From Saccharibacillus kuerlensis DSM 22868 (lineage in GTDB: Bacteria; Bacillota; Bacilli; Paenibacillales; Paenibacillaceae), in NCBI RefSeq assembly GCF_000378145.1, contig NZ_KB899303.1, positions 1 to 50,255 on the forward strand: a DNA stretch of 50,255 bases, in the 5' to 3' direction. Below the pieces are notes generated by a model. It did no database searches and was not told where the DNA came from. It worked only from the letters and a program-made list of their open reading frames with translations. Below, one piece after another: positions 1-10,165 of the stretch (position 1 is the first letter of the stretch; every line of letters starts with the position of its first letter). The position numbers were made by a program, and so were the translations under genes.

Positions 1-112
1 CAGGCATCGTACAGATGTCTTCGGATGTCGTACGCATGTCGTCAGGCATCGTACAGATGTCTTCGGATGTCGTACGCATGTCGTCAGGCATCGTATGGAT
101 GTCGTACGCATC
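1..112. repeat. 42-bp tandem repeat at window edge, about 2.6 copies
   Basis: Two identical 42-bp units (1-42 and 43-84) are followed by a third that starts at 85 and is shortened internally. Each unit contains short sub-repeats (catcgtac, atgtcgtacg). The array begins at the window edge, so its true length is unknown. It lies downstream of the minus-strand GH27 gene and encodes nothing recognisable. Confidence 0.9.
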
Positions 113-166
113 AACGCCGGAGTGAAGTCAGCAAAAGCGAGAGTGAGCAATAGGGATAGACTTGCC

Positions 167-1468
167 TTACTCCGGCGCAGTCACCGCATACAGCATGCTG
201 CCGTGCGGCGGAAGTTCCGCACGCAGCACGCCCTCCTGCGCGGCAGCGTCCTGCCGCGCCCACAGATCGCGCAGGCGCGCGTTGGGCGCCTGCGCAAGCT
301 CATCGAGGCTGAGCGTGACCTCGGCGGATTCGTCGCCGAGGTTGAACAGAGCCACGTTCAAGCCGCCATCCGGGCGGCGCGAAGTCCAGATCCGGATATG
401 ATCCGGATCTGCCGCGCGCTGCGGCAGCGGGCGCGGCTCAGAGCCGTCACGCGAGACGGCCAGCACTTCGTCGTTGGTGAGCAGTGACAGCGTCCACTCG
501 TCATTGCTGCGCAGTTCGCCGCCGAACATGAGCGGCGAACGGAAGATGCTCCAGAGCGTCATCATCGTAACCTGCTCATCGCAGGTAAAACGCGTCATGC
601 GGTCTTCCGCCCCGCCGTCAACGCTGCGGATGCCGATCCGGCCGAGCGGCAGCATGTCGCAGTCCGGGAAGTGCCCTGGGCCGACATGCGGCGCCCATGC
701 TTCGCAGCGCTCGAACATGCCGCGCAGCAGGAACCAGTGATCCCAGTAGTCGTCCGTCATGCGCCACAGATTGGCATTCTCGATCAGATGCTCCGCACGA
801 TCGACATGCGCCGGACCCGGCGACAGACTCAATACCATGTCCCGGCCGCTGCGGTCAATCGCACGGCGGATTAGTTCGACTTCGCCGGCATGATAGCCGT
901 ACAGTCTCGAATCGGCGATGTCGTCGACTTTGACGTAATCAACGCCCCAATCCGCATACATGGCGAACAGCGAATCGTAATATTCCTGAGCGCCTTCCTT
1001 CTCTGGATCGACGCCGTACATGTCCGTGTTCCACGGACAGATGGAATTCGGATGGGCGATCTGCCGCGCCGTAATATTCGTGCCGAGAATCTTCGTATCG
1101 GCATGTACGGCCTGACGCGGAATGCCGCGCATAATATGGATGCCGAACTTGAGACCCAGTCCGTGGACATACGCCGCAAGTTCACGGAAACCGCCTCCGT
1201 CAGCCGCAGACGGGAAGCGATTGGCGGCCGGAATCAGCCGCGAATACTCGTCCATTTCCAGCGGCACGAACGGCCGATAACGGGACGAATAAGCGCCCGG
1301 TTCGTACCATTGAATATCGACGACAACATATTCCCACCCGTGCGATTTAAGATGCTCCGCCATATAATCCGCGTTGCCCCGGACTTCCTCTTCCGTTACG
1401 CTCGCGCCGTAGCAGTCCCAGCTGTTCCAGCCGAGCGGCGGCGTCTGTGCATAAGCATGATGCTTCAT
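167..1468 (-). CDS. GH27 glycosidase (beta-L-arabinopyranosidase or alpha-galactosidase)
   Basis: A 433-residue cytoplasmic protein with no signal peptide and the GH27 opening motif PPLGWNSWDCYG at about residues 10-21. The nucleophile is expected in YVKVDD (Asp182) and the acid/base in WRMTDD (Asp pair near 239-240). A GTG six bases upstream (1474) is an alternative start; ATG at 1468 sits about 10 bases after AGGAGG. Family GH27 contains alpha-galactosidases and also beta-L-arabinopyranosidases, such as Abp of Geobacillus stearothermophilus, which from memory is encoded beside abfA/abfB in an arabinan cluster. Because two GH51 arabinofuranosidase genes lie directly upstream on the same strand, removal of terminal L-arabinopyranose is a real alternative to alpha-galactoside hydrolysis. 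A separate GH4 alpha-galactosidase elsewhere in the window makes the arabinose role more attractive. Substrate cannot be settled from sequence alone. Confidence 0.85.
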   Translation of the reverse strand: MKHHAYAQTPPLGWNSWDCYGASVTEEEVRGNADYMAEHLKSHGWEYVVVDIQWYEPGAYSSRYRPFVPLEMDEYSRLIPAANRFPSAADGGGFRELAAYVHGLGLKFGIHIMRGIPRQAVHADTKILGTNITARQIAHPNSICPWNTDMYGVDPEKEGAQEYYDSLFAMYADWGVDYVKVDDIADSRLYGYHAGEVELIRRAIDRSGRDMVLSLSPGPAHVDRAEHLIENANLWRMTDDYWDHWFLLRGMFERCEAWAPHVGPGHFPDCDMLPLGRIGIRSVDGGAEDRMTRFTCDEQVTMMTLWSIFRSPLMFGGELRSNDEWTLSLLTNDEVLAVSRDGSEPRPLPQRAADPDHIRIWTSRRPDGGLNVALFNLGDESAEVTLSLDELAQAPNARLRDLWARQDAAAQEGVLRAELPPHGSMLYAVTAPE

Positions 1469-1547
1469 GGTCACTGCTCCTCCTCATGCTGCGGGATCGT
1501 CCCGCCCTGTAAATTTCCCTGCTCCAATCCAATCTTTTTGACGCCCG

Positions 1548-1574
1548 AAAGCCGGCGGTTGTGCCGCCGGCCTT
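1548..1574 (-). terminator. GC-rich hairpin after the GH51 gene
   Basis: Inverted repeat GCCGGCGG/CCGCCGGC (1551-1558 and 1564-1571) with a 5-nt loop, in the 230-bp gap between the GH51 gene and the GH27 gene. On the minus strand it is followed only by TTT, so it may be a weak terminator or a processing/stability hairpin that lowers GH27 expression. Confidence 0.45.
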
Positions 1575-1704
1575 CCTCGACTCCACCTGACTTTCGAGAT
1601 GCTTTACATTTGAACACGCCTTATGCTTTTGAACGTCTTGCACTCGTAACCTCTGCATGCCGACCTTTAATCAAGCGTTATGCTTTAAGCTCAGCCTGTA
1701 AGCT

Positions 1705-3192
1705 TTAGCCCTTAATCGTCAGTACTGTTACCGACATTGGAGAGAGCTCAACGTTCAGCGTTCCGTTCTCGCCGCGCTCAAAACCATTGAACTCCTGCGG
1801 CGCGATATTTTCCGGCTGCTCGAACGTGTTATGAGCCTCCATGCTGTCCGCCGTCAGTACGCGTCCGCTGACCTGCCCGTCCGCTCCGATTCCGCGCAGA
1901 TCCAGTCGGACACTGCTGCTTTCCGTCGGGCTGACGTTGCACAGACTGATATGCACGACGCCGTCTTTTCTCGACGCGGATACGCTCACCTGCGGAATGG
2001 AATCGCCGTTCAATTCGTAATTCGGCGTTTCCACAGCCATCTGCAGCACTTCGGCATCCTGATGCACCTTGAACATTTCGAATACGTGATACGTCGGGGT
2101 CAGCAGCATCTTGTCGCCTTCGGTCAAGATCATCGCCTGCAGCACGTTGACCATCTGCGCGATATTCGTCATTTTGACGCGCTCATGATGCTTGTGGAAA
2201 ATATGCAGATGCAGACCGGCAACCAGCGCGTCGCGCAGCGAGTTCTGCTGATACAGGAATCCCGGGTTGGTGCCCGGCTCGCTCAAGAACCAGGTGCCCC
2301 ATTCGTCGACGATCAGCGCGACTCTTTTCTCCGGATCGTATTTGTCCATAATTGTCGTGTGGCGGGTAATCAGTTCGTCCATGTACAGCGACTTTTTCAT
2401 GACTTCGAACCAGCCGCTCTCGTCGAAGCCGAGCGCCGGCTGCTTGTTTTCCCAGCCGCCTTCCATCGTGTAATAGTGCAGGCTGAGTCCGTCCATGTGG
2501 CGGCCAGCTTCGCGCATCAGCACCTCGGTCCAGTGATAGTCGTCGATATTCGGTCCACCCGCAATCTTGAACAGCTTGTTATCGCCGTAATTGCGCGAAT
2601 ACGTCTGGTAGCGGCGATATTCGTCGGCATAATATTCCGCTCTCATGTTGCCGCCGCAGCCCCAGTTTTCGTTACCGACGCCGAAGTACTTCAGTTTCCA
2701 AGGCTTCTCCTGCCCATTCTCCTGACGCCATTTCGCCATTGGGGATTCGCCGTCGAACGTCATGTACTCCACCCATTCGGACATCTCCTGCACCGATCCG
2801 CTGCCTACGTTGCCGCAGATATACGGTTCGGTCTCCAGCAGTTCGCACAGGCGGAAGAACTCGTGCGTTCCGAAGTGATTGTTCTCTATAACGCCGCCCC
2901 AGTGCGTATTGACCATCCGTTTGCGGCCTTCGCGCGGTCCGACGCCGTCTTTCCAGTGATACTCATCGGCAAAGCAGCCGCCCGGCCAGCGCAGTACCGG
3001 AATGCTGAGGTTTTTCAGCGCCTGCAGCACGTCTTTGCGAATCCCGTCGATGTTCGGCATCTCGGAATCTTCGCCGACCCACATGCCTTCGTAAATACAG
3101 CGCCCCAGATGTTCCGCGAACTGCCCGTAAATATTGCGATCGATCTTGCCCAACGCCACGTCGGCATTGATGACAACGGATGCCTTGGTCAT
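1705..3192 (-). CDS. GH51 alpha-L-arabinofuranosidase (AbfB-like)
   Basis: A 495-residue intracellular enzyme without signal peptide. The family motif [11 protein letters not shown] puts the acid/base Glu at residue 175, and [10 protein letters not shown] puts the nucleophile Glu at 297; [13 protein letters not shown] (about 68-80) is the usual substrate-site segment. GH51 enzymes release terminal L-arabinofuranose from arabino-oligosaccharides with retention. It lies between a second GH51 gene and a GH27 gene, all on the minus strand, as in arabinan utilisation clusters of Bacillales. A perfect 12-bp palindrome of the AraR operator type lies 42 bp upstream of its start, so arabinose induction through an AraR encoded elsewhere is likely. 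RBS AAGGAGG precedes the ATG. It differs in size and loops from the neighbouring AbfA, so the two are probably old paralogues with different linkage preference. Confidence 0.93.
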   Translation of the reverse strand: MTKASVVINADVALGKIDRNIYGQFAEHLGRCIYEGMWVGEDSEMPNIDGIRKDVLQALKNLSIPVLRWPGGCFADEYHWKDGVGPREGRKRMVNTHWGGVIENNHFGTHEFFRLCELLETEPYICGNVGSGSVQEMSEWVEYMTFDGESPMAKWRQENGQEKPWKLKYFGVGNENWGCGGNMRAEYYADEYRRYQTYSRNYGDNKLFKIAGGPNIDDYHWTEVLMREAGRHMDGLSLHYYTMEGGWENKQPALGFDESGWFEVMKKSLYMDELITRHTTIMDKYDPEKRVALIVDEWGTWFLSEPGTNPGFLYQQNSLRDALVAGLHLHIFHKHHERVKMTNIAQMVNVLQAMILTEGDKMLLTPTYHVFEMFKVHQDAEVLQMAVETPNYELNGDSIPQVSVSASRKDGVVHISLCNVSPTESSSVRLDLRGIGADGQVSGRVLTADSMEAHNTFEQPENIAPQEFNGFERGENGTLNVELSPMSVTVLTIKG

Positions 3193-3233
3193 GGAAAATC
3201 CTCCTTGTATCCTGTTCAGGATATTATGTTAAC

Positions 3234-3245
3234 TTGTACGTACAA
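3234..3245. promoter_or_regulatory. AraR-type operator palindrome
   Basis: Perfect palindrome TTGTACGTACAA, 42 bp upstream of the GH51 start codon at 3192. From memory, the AraR operators of Bacillus subtilis share a TTGT-N-CGTACA-type core, which this matches. Position and context (arabinofuranosidase gene) support an AraR site; no araR gene is in the window. Confidence 0.65.
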
Positions 3246-3290
3246 TCACGTGAAAAAAGCAACCGATGTTGATCGCTGCTTCCCGTTTGG

Positions 3291-3341
3291 AAAAAGGATG
3301 TCGGCCGGCCGCGTTTCGCTCTTTCCAAAACGGTGGCCGAC
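3291..3341 (-). terminator. Terminator after abfA
   Basis: Inverted repeat GTCGGCC (3300-3306) / GGCCGAC (3335-3341); on the minus strand it runs into a CCTTTTT tract (3291-3297). It lies 93 bp past the abfA stop and ends the abfA transcript before the second GH51 gene, which has its own operator. Confidence 0.5.
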
Positions 3342-3433
3342 CGATTTCCGATTATGATGCCGCGCTGCACATGATTCTTACCATTCCAATTTGAACTTCC
3401 CGGCTTACCTATGGCTTAAAAAGAATTCGACGA

Positions 3434-4999
<1,566 letters not shown>

Positions 5000-5001
5000 C
5001 T

Positions 5002-5017
5002 AATGAAACGCTTACAA
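5002..5017. promoter_or_regulatory. cre-like site upstream of abfA
   Basis: AATGAAACGCTTACAA matches 14 of 16 positions of the CcpA consensus WTGNAARCGYWWWCAW, 36-51 bp upstream of the abfA start. Catabolite repression of abfA by CcpA is inferred. Confidence 0.55.
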
Positions 5018-5110
5018 ATCTCGTCGAACGACAAATCCGGGCGATCGCTTCCCCTGCTCCGGTGCCGATCTGGCGGACGGAAGAACCTTTACGCACCCAA
5101 TGTATCATGC

Positions 5111-5122
5111 ATGTCCGTACAA
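5111..5122. promoter_or_regulatory. AraR-like site upstream of abfA
   Basis: ATGTCCGTACAA; its reverse complement TTGTACGGACAT differs at two positions from the perfect palindrome in front of the other GH51 gene and resembles B. subtilis AraR boxes containing GTCCGTACA. About 145 bp upstream of abfA. Confidence 0.5.
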
Positions 5123-5191
5123 GTCAATTCTTATACGAATTATTAATGTTTATATTAAGTATATAGTTTTCATTCTGTCGGATTCCCATTC

Positions 5192-5231
5192 AAAAAGCAT
5201 GGCTGCCCACTTTGGGACAGCCATGCTTTTT
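5192..5231 (-). terminator. Terminator after the GH13 gene
   Basis: A 14-bp perfect stem AAAAAGCATGGCTG (5192-5205) / CAGCCATGCTTTTT (5218-5231). The T-run on the minus strand directly follows the stem. It lies 24 bp past the GH13 stop, so it ends that transcript and insulates the abfA promoter. Confidence 0.85.
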
Positions 5232-5254
5232 AACCGTCTACGTTCCATCAGGTG

Positions 5255-6943
5255 TCAACCCAACCGATACACCGCCGCCTCATAAGGCCGCAGCTCAAAA
5301 TCGCTTCCCTCCACCACACCCGGTTCGTAGTTCCCAATCAGAAACTCGCGCGGGCGCTCGCACAATCGCTCAGGACATGTGAACATCGGCGTCTCTCCGA
5401 AGAAGTTCAGCACGATCATCAGCGTCTCGTCCTCGAACGTGCGCGTATACGCGTAGATGTCTTTGTGCAGCGGCAGCAGCAGCTTGTACTCGCCATACAG
5501 CAGCGCCCGGCTTACCTTACGCAGTTCAATCAACTTTTTATAGTAATGGAACACGGAATTCGGATCTTCTACTGCTGCAGCAGCATTAACCGTCTCATAG
5601 TCCGGCGCAATTCCGATCCATGGATCGCCGGTCGTAAAGCCTGCGCCGCGCGAAGCGTCCCACTGCATCGGCGTACGGCCTGCATCGCGCGTATTGCGCC
5701 TTGCAATCTTGAGCGCTTCTTCCTCGTCCATACCGCTTTTACGTGCATGGTCCAGGAAATTGAGCGTCTCTTCGTCGCGGAAATCGTCTGCCGTATGGAA
5801 TACGCCCCCAATCATGCCAAGTTCTTCGCCCTGGTAGATGGACGGAGTGCCTTCGAGCGTCATCAGCAGCGTCGCCAGCATCTTCGCAGACTGCTCTCGG
5901 TACTCGCCCGGATGACCGAAGCGGCACACGGCACGCGGTTGGTCGTGGTCGGCGAGGTAGTTGGCATTCCAGCCGTGACCGTGCAGCACGGTCTGCCAGT
6001 GGCTGATCGCGTTCTTGATATCGAGCAGCGTCCAAGATTGAGTCGTCCAGCGTGCAATACCCTGCGACGCATGACTCAGCAGCATATGGTCGGAATTAAG
6101 CACCATGTTCGCTTTGCCCGGTTCGTCGCCGATCGAATCGAGCGTCTGCGACGGATCAAGCCCTGCCGCTTCACCGATCGCCACAATCTCATAGTTCGCG
6201 CCTTCCTCTTCGTGCAGCCTTTTCACAATCCCATTGACCTTATCCAGACTCGAGAACATCTGGTACGCTCGTTCAACAGGCAGATGCTGGGTATTCCCGG
6301 TATCCTCGTCTCGCTGCCCTTCGGTCTTGACGATGTGCGCAATCGAATTGAAATGGAAACCGTCTACGCCTTTATCCGCCCACCATTTGACGATTTGATA
6401 CGCTTCTTCGCGCACCTGCTCATTTTCCCAATTCAAATTGGGCTGACGGTGGCTGTATAAGTGCATATAATATTCTTCCGTCTCGGTATCGAATTCCCAG
6501 ACGGAACCGCCGAAATAGGAGCCCCAGTTGTTCGGGAAGCCGGACCCTCGTCCTTCGCGCCAAATATAATAATTTCGTTTGTCGTTTTTCTTGGATGCCC
6601 GAGACTCTTTGAACCACGGATGCTCGTTGGATGTATGGTTCAGCGGCATCTCCAACATAATCTTCATACCGCGGCCGTGCGCTTCTTCAAGCAGCTGCTC
6701 GAATTCTTCCATCGTGCCGAATTTATCCATAATACTTCGGTAATCGCGAATATCGTAACCGCCTTCATGATCGGGAGAATCGAAGATCGGCGTCAGCCAG
6801 AGTACATCTACGCCGAGCTCCTGCAGATAGTCCAGTTTGGAGCGGACTCCGACCAGATCGCCGACTCCGTCGCCGTTCGAATCCATGAAGCTTTTGATAT
6901 AGATCTCATATACGACGCTTTCTTTCCACCATTTCGGATTCAT
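5255..6943 (-). CDS. GH13 oligo-1,6-glucosidase-like protein lacking the catalytic nucleophile
   Basis: A 562-residue protein of the oligo-1,6-glucosidase/alpha-glucosidase branch of GH13: N-terminal WWKESVVYEIYIKSF, calcium-loop DSNGDGVGDL, GGYDIRDYR, and the HDQPR motif (His333, Asp334). Numbered from the ATG at 6943 (8 nt after AAGGAGG; a GTG lies just before), the usual nucleophile motif GFRMDVI reads GFHFNSI: the nucleophile Asp is Asn199 and its partner Arg is His197. In region I the Asp of DxxxNH is Glu98 (EMPLNH). The acid/base Glu258 (IGEAAG) and Asp334 remain. The codons were checked in the DNA (AAT at 6347-6349 on the minus strand). The reading frame is intact with normal length, so this looks like a maintained but catalytically altered or inactive paralogue, perhaps a sugar-binding or sensing protein. 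It lies between glucose dehydrogenase and abfA. Confidence 0.9.
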   Translation of the reverse strand: MNPKWWKESVVYEIYIKSFMDSNGDGVGDLVGVRSKLDYLQELGVDVLWLTPIFDSPDHEGGYDIRDYRSIMDKFGTMEEFEQLLEEAHGRGMKIMLEMPLNHTSNEHPWFKESRASKKNDKRNYYIWREGRGSGFPNNWGSYFGGSVWEFDTETEEYYMHLYSHRQPNLNWENEQVREEAYQIVKWWADKGVDGFHFNSIAHIVKTEGQRDEDTGNTQHLPVERAYQMFSSLDKVNGIVKRLHEEEGANYEIVAIGEAAGLDPSQTLDSIGDEPGKANMVLNSDHMLLSHASQGIARWTTQSWTLLDIKNAISHWQTVLHGHGWNANYLADHDQPRAVCRFGHPGEYREQSAKMLATLLMTLEGTPSIYQGEELGMIGGVFHTADDFRDEETLNFLDHARKSGMDEEEALKIARRNTRDAGRTPMQWDASRGAGFTTGDPWIGIAPDYETVNAAAAVEDPNSVFHYYKKLIELRKVSRALLYGEYKLLLPLHKDIYAYTRTFEDETLMIVLNFFGETPMFTCPERLCERPREFLIGNYEPGVVEGSDFELRPYEAAVYRLG

Positions 6944-6977
6944 CACTCATTCCTCCTTCGCGGTTTACGAACCAAAA

Positions 6978-7017
6978 GAAGCGGAAGGGCTGCCCTATTC
7001 AAGACGCCTTCCGCTTC
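6978..7017 (-). terminator. Terminator after glucose dehydrogenase gene
   Basis: An 11-bp stem GAAGCGGAAGG (6978-6988) / CCTTCCGCTTC (7007-7017), followed on the minus strand by TTTTGG. It lies between the dehydrogenase stop (7058) and the GH13 start, so the GH13 gene probably has its own promoter or depends on read-through. Confidence 0.7.
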
Positions 7018-7057
7018 CGTTCATTTGCATGGATACTGCACATGAATCATGCGCTAA

Positions 7058-7861
<804 letters not shown>

Positions 7862-8069
7862 CTATTAGTACACCCGTTTGCAGAAGCAGAAACTCTATTT
7901 TTTGCTATCAATCCTGTAAAAGAACCCGGAGTTAAGCTTAGACTAAGATTCGGTGTGTATAGTAGAGAGAGAAAGAAGTTCCAAGCACCTCCCCACATCG
8001 AAAACAGACGGACATCCTCCATATAACGAATGACTCGATGAGAACGAACGAAGAAAGCGAGGAACATTG

Positions 8070-8570
8070 ATGAGAACGATGAAAAAAGCAAGTTCAAAAA
8101 GCACAAATATTCGCAGCAGAAAACCGCTGATGCAGCAGACCGATCTTCTCACAAAAAGTAGAATTAACTTGAAACGGATCTGGATCGTCGGCACGCTGGC
8201 GCTGGGTATTACACTGGGCAGCAGCTTGGGAGGAGGACGGGTGGAGGCGGAAGCGGTCTATCGCGAAACGCCGCCTGCTTCAAGCGACGAAACGACCCGC
8301 AGCAGGGACGCTTTCCTATACGCCTTGGGCACTCAAAGCGAGCAGGAAGTGTATGACCTCATGTACGAAGGGCTCTCGCTGCGCGAAATATCCAGTCTGA
8401 ACGGCGGCAGCGAAGAAGCGCTGATCACCCTGCAGGTACGAGAGCTGGAGCAGCAGTTGGAACAGCGATTGGCCGACGGCCAGATCACCAAGGAAGCCTA
8501 CATAGCATACAAGGCCGAGCTGCCGGAGGTCGTGACGGCGAGCCTGTCGAGCAGTATGGCGGGCTTGTAA
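8070..8570 (+). CDS. Exported or membrane-anchored hypothetical protein
   Basis: A 166-residue protein of unknown function. A basic N-region (residues 1-35) precedes one hydrophobic segment (WIVGTLALGITLGSSLGG, about 39-57), then a possible cleavage region VEAEA. The mature part is acidic, helical and rich in Glu and Gln, with LRELEQQLEQRL-like coiled-coil character; the C-terminus is Ser/Ala rich. The segment LYEGLSLREISSLNG resembles the alpha-helical 'degradation of short helices' pattern seen in small secreted Paenibacillus proteins, but no family is recognised. The ATG at 8070 is 6 nt after GAGGA; a TTG just before it (8067) is less well placed. It is divergent from gdh and followed by a strong terminator, so it is a single-gene unit. 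Confidence 0.6.
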   Translation: MRTMKKASSKSTNIRSRKPLMQQTDLLTKSRINLKRIWIVGTLALGITLGSSLGGGRVEAEAVYRETPPASSDETTRSRDAFLYALGTQSEQEVYDLMYEGLSLREISSLNGGSEEALITLQVRELEQQLEQRLADGQITKEAYIAYKAELPEVVTASLSSSMAGL

Positions 8571-8603
8571 CCAACGTTCGGCAGTCGCTCATATCCAAAA
8601 CTC

Positions 8604-8644
8604 AAAACACTCCTTTTCCGATTTCGGAACAAGGAGTGTTTTGA
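8604..8644. terminator. Bidirectional terminator
   Basis: A stem of AAAACACTCCTT / AAGGAGTGTTTT with a short loop containing TTCCGATTTCGGAA, 35 bp past the stop at 8570. It has T-runs on both strands, so it can serve both the plus-strand gene and the converging SRPBCC gene (end 8727). Confidence 0.8.
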
Positions 8645-8726
8645 TGTGCTGTTCGTATCTTTGCCACAGCCCAAGCCTGTAATAAGATCGCTCTCGCCTT
8701 CCATCAGCTTCTTTTCGATAAGATAT

Positions 8727-9209
8727 CTACGCTTCTGCCGCTCCGGACTGCACCAACCGAATTCCGAGCCGACTTGTCAGCCCTTCGACACAGTCCGCCA
8801 TGACCCGATTGTGGTTCCAAACGAATGCCGGACGAAAAAAAGGCGCCCACATATTCATCCAGCGCTTCTTGGTCCGTACCTCCCACGTATACCGGATACG
8901 GGTGCAGGCTCCGACCTGCTCGAATTCCAGTCGGCCGCTGCCTTCCAGATGGCCGTTCGCACGCAGCACGATCAGATGCGGACGGCGCTTTTCCACGATT
9001 TGTGCGGTAAAAGACAGCTTGTACAGCATCCGAGTACGGATGACCGTCCGGTATTCATCCCCGATTCCGTCGCCGCTTGATCCCGATTTCAACTTACAGA
9101 TCGAACATCCCCGCCACCAGTCTGCCTGCTCCGGTTTCTCAATCAGTTTCCACAATTCTTCCGCACTCGTCTCCAGCATCCAGTCGCTGACGAATCGGTA
9201 ACCGTTCAT
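8727..9209 (-). CDS. SRPBCC (START-like) domain protein
   Basis: A 160-residue single-domain protein that reads as the polyketide-cyclase/SRPBCC fold: an N-terminal strand followed by SAEELWKLIEKPEQADWWRG (the typical first helix and Trp pair), a central beta sheet with TVIRTRMLYKLSFTAQIVEKRRP and GRLEFEQVGACTRIRYTWEV, and a long C-terminal helix (WNHNRVMADCVEGLTSRLG). The fold encloses a hydrophobic cavity that binds lipids or aromatic compounds; the ligand is unknown. Its ATG follows GGGAGG. It stands alone between a terminator and a non-coding stretch. Function is not assigned beyond the fold. Confidence 0.75.
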   Translation of the reverse strand: MNGYRFVSDWMLETSAEELWKLIEKPEQADWWRGCSICKLKSGSSGDGIGDEYRTVIRTRMLYKLSFTAQIVEKRRPHLIVLRANGHLEGSGRLEFEQVGACTRIRYTWEVRTKKRWMNMWAPFFRPAFVWNHNRVMADCVEGLTSRLGIRLVQSGAAEA

Positions 9210-9625
9210 GCCTCTTCGCCTCCCTGCCGTTTAAGGTCTTTCTCTTCATTTAAACGCCAAGCAGGGAAATTGAACAGCGGGTCAGTGAAAAAAGCGCTCG
9301 TCTGTATGGTACGGAAATTCTGGTTATGCACTGGAATGCCGGTTATGCCGGTGAGTGATGTGGCGGTCATAAGAGGGCGTGGAGTGAAGCTATTTGCAGC
9401 GCGGCATCCAGCAGACATTTCTACTTGAGCTTGTCAACAAGCAGGCCAAACGTACACGCTCAAATCCTCGTCCTCTCAAACTCCCGAATACGATCGTAAC
9501 AAACTCTCATTCATTTTCGTTCACTAATAAAAGGCATTGATTTGAAAGAATCCAAGGCTTTCGCCAGCCGGTCGTGCTGCTGCCTCTTTCACTTGAAAAA
9601 ATCTTTATTGGAAAGGAGAATAGTT
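9210..9625. other. Gene-poor stretch of about 415 bp
   Basis: No convincing gene, RNA or terminator was found. A 70-codon open frame on the minus strand (9206-9418) overlaps the start of the SRPBCC gene but has no recognisable composition or ribosome site. The AT-richer part near 9490-9540 may hold the promoter of the small membrane protein at 9626. Together with the broken gene that follows, it may be decayed sequence. Confidence 0.4.
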
Positions 9626-9817
9626 ATGAAAATGCCCGAAAATTTTCGTCTATGGGACTACATCGTATTCTTCGTACTGATTGCCGGGCTCGGTATTCTC
9701 AACATTCTGTCTCCAGGTCCCTTCCTCGGCCCTCTGCTGATGTGCATCATTAGCGGCGCGATCGGCAGCCTGATCCTGGGGACTGCCACAAATCTGGTTT
9801 TCCAAAGGAAACACTGA
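9626..9817 (+). CDS. Small two-helix membrane protein
   Basis: A 63-residue protein with two hydrophobic segments (about residues 9-27 and 30-52) joined by SPGPFLG, and a short basic tail. The ATG at 9626 is 7 nt after AAAGGAG, which decides the start; the longer open frame from 9542 has no ribosome site. No family is recognised. Its tail codons carry the AAAGGA that would serve the broken ClbS/DfsB gene starting two bases after its stop, so the two may once have been one transcript. Confidence 0.55.
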   Translation: MKMPENFRLWDYIVFFVLIAGLGILNILSPGPFLGPLLMCIISGAIGSLILGTATNLVFQRKH

Positions 9818-9818
9818 C

Positions 9819-10040
9819 ATGCCGAGCTATCAATACGCAGGCGGAAGCGGAATGGCTGGAGTGGATCGACCGCTTGAGCGATGAAGAACTGTTTATACAG
9901 GGCGTCGGCTGCTGGACCGGTAACAAGCCCAATTGGCCGATGGTACGCTGGATTCATATCAACTCGGCAGCACCTTTTGGCAGCTTTCGTACCAAGATTC
10001 GAAATGGAAAAAGCTGCGTTCCCTAAAAAACAGCGAATAA
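9819..10040 (+). pseudogene. Broken ClbS/DfsB-family gene (DUF1706), internally deleted and frameshifted
   Basis: Three frames together recover pieces of a ClbS/DfsB four-helix-bundle protein, normally about 170 residues. An ATG at 9819 opens with MPSYQYA, as family members do. In another frame from about 9838, EWLEWIDRLSDEELF, then WTGNKPNWPMVRWIHINSA and APFGSFRTKIR follow, which is the conserved C-terminal half. After KIR one A appears lost (10002-10004), and the next frame continues WKKLRSLKNSE to a stop at 10040. So roughly 80-90 central residues are gone and at least one further frameshift exists. Family members include ClbS, which protects against colibactin, but most are uncharacterised. 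Read directly from the DNA, so the identification rests on motif recall. Confidence 0.7.
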
Positions 10041-10165
10041 ATTGGGGGGGTTCGGGGCGCTGCCTCAACGTCAGGCTGTTCATCCGCTTCAAGAAACCGA
10101 GCTCCTTCTTTCCCGTAATACAAACAAGCATAAACAATCCTATATGGGTAAAGGAGCCGGGAAAT

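Noticed and set aside
1-112. CRISPR array at the left edge
   Set aside because: Units are directly contiguous without variable spacers, and no cas genes are present.
1831-3357. Long plus-strand open frame (508 codons) opposite the GH51 gene
   Set aside because: It is the antisense shadow of a clearly recognisable GH51 gene; its protein is rich in His, Arg, Phe and Val without family motifs. The same holds for 3527-4987, 5252-6460 and 11440-13038.
9206-9418. 70-codon minus-strand open frame overlapping the SRPBCC start
   Set aside because: No ribosome site, no hydrophobic or domain pattern, and composition like random translation.
9881-10165. Extended N-terminus of the membrane protein gene (start at 9881)
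   Set aside because: This part overlaps the ClbS/DfsB relic in another frame; the ribosome site AAAGGAG and the natural N-terminus place the start at 10166.
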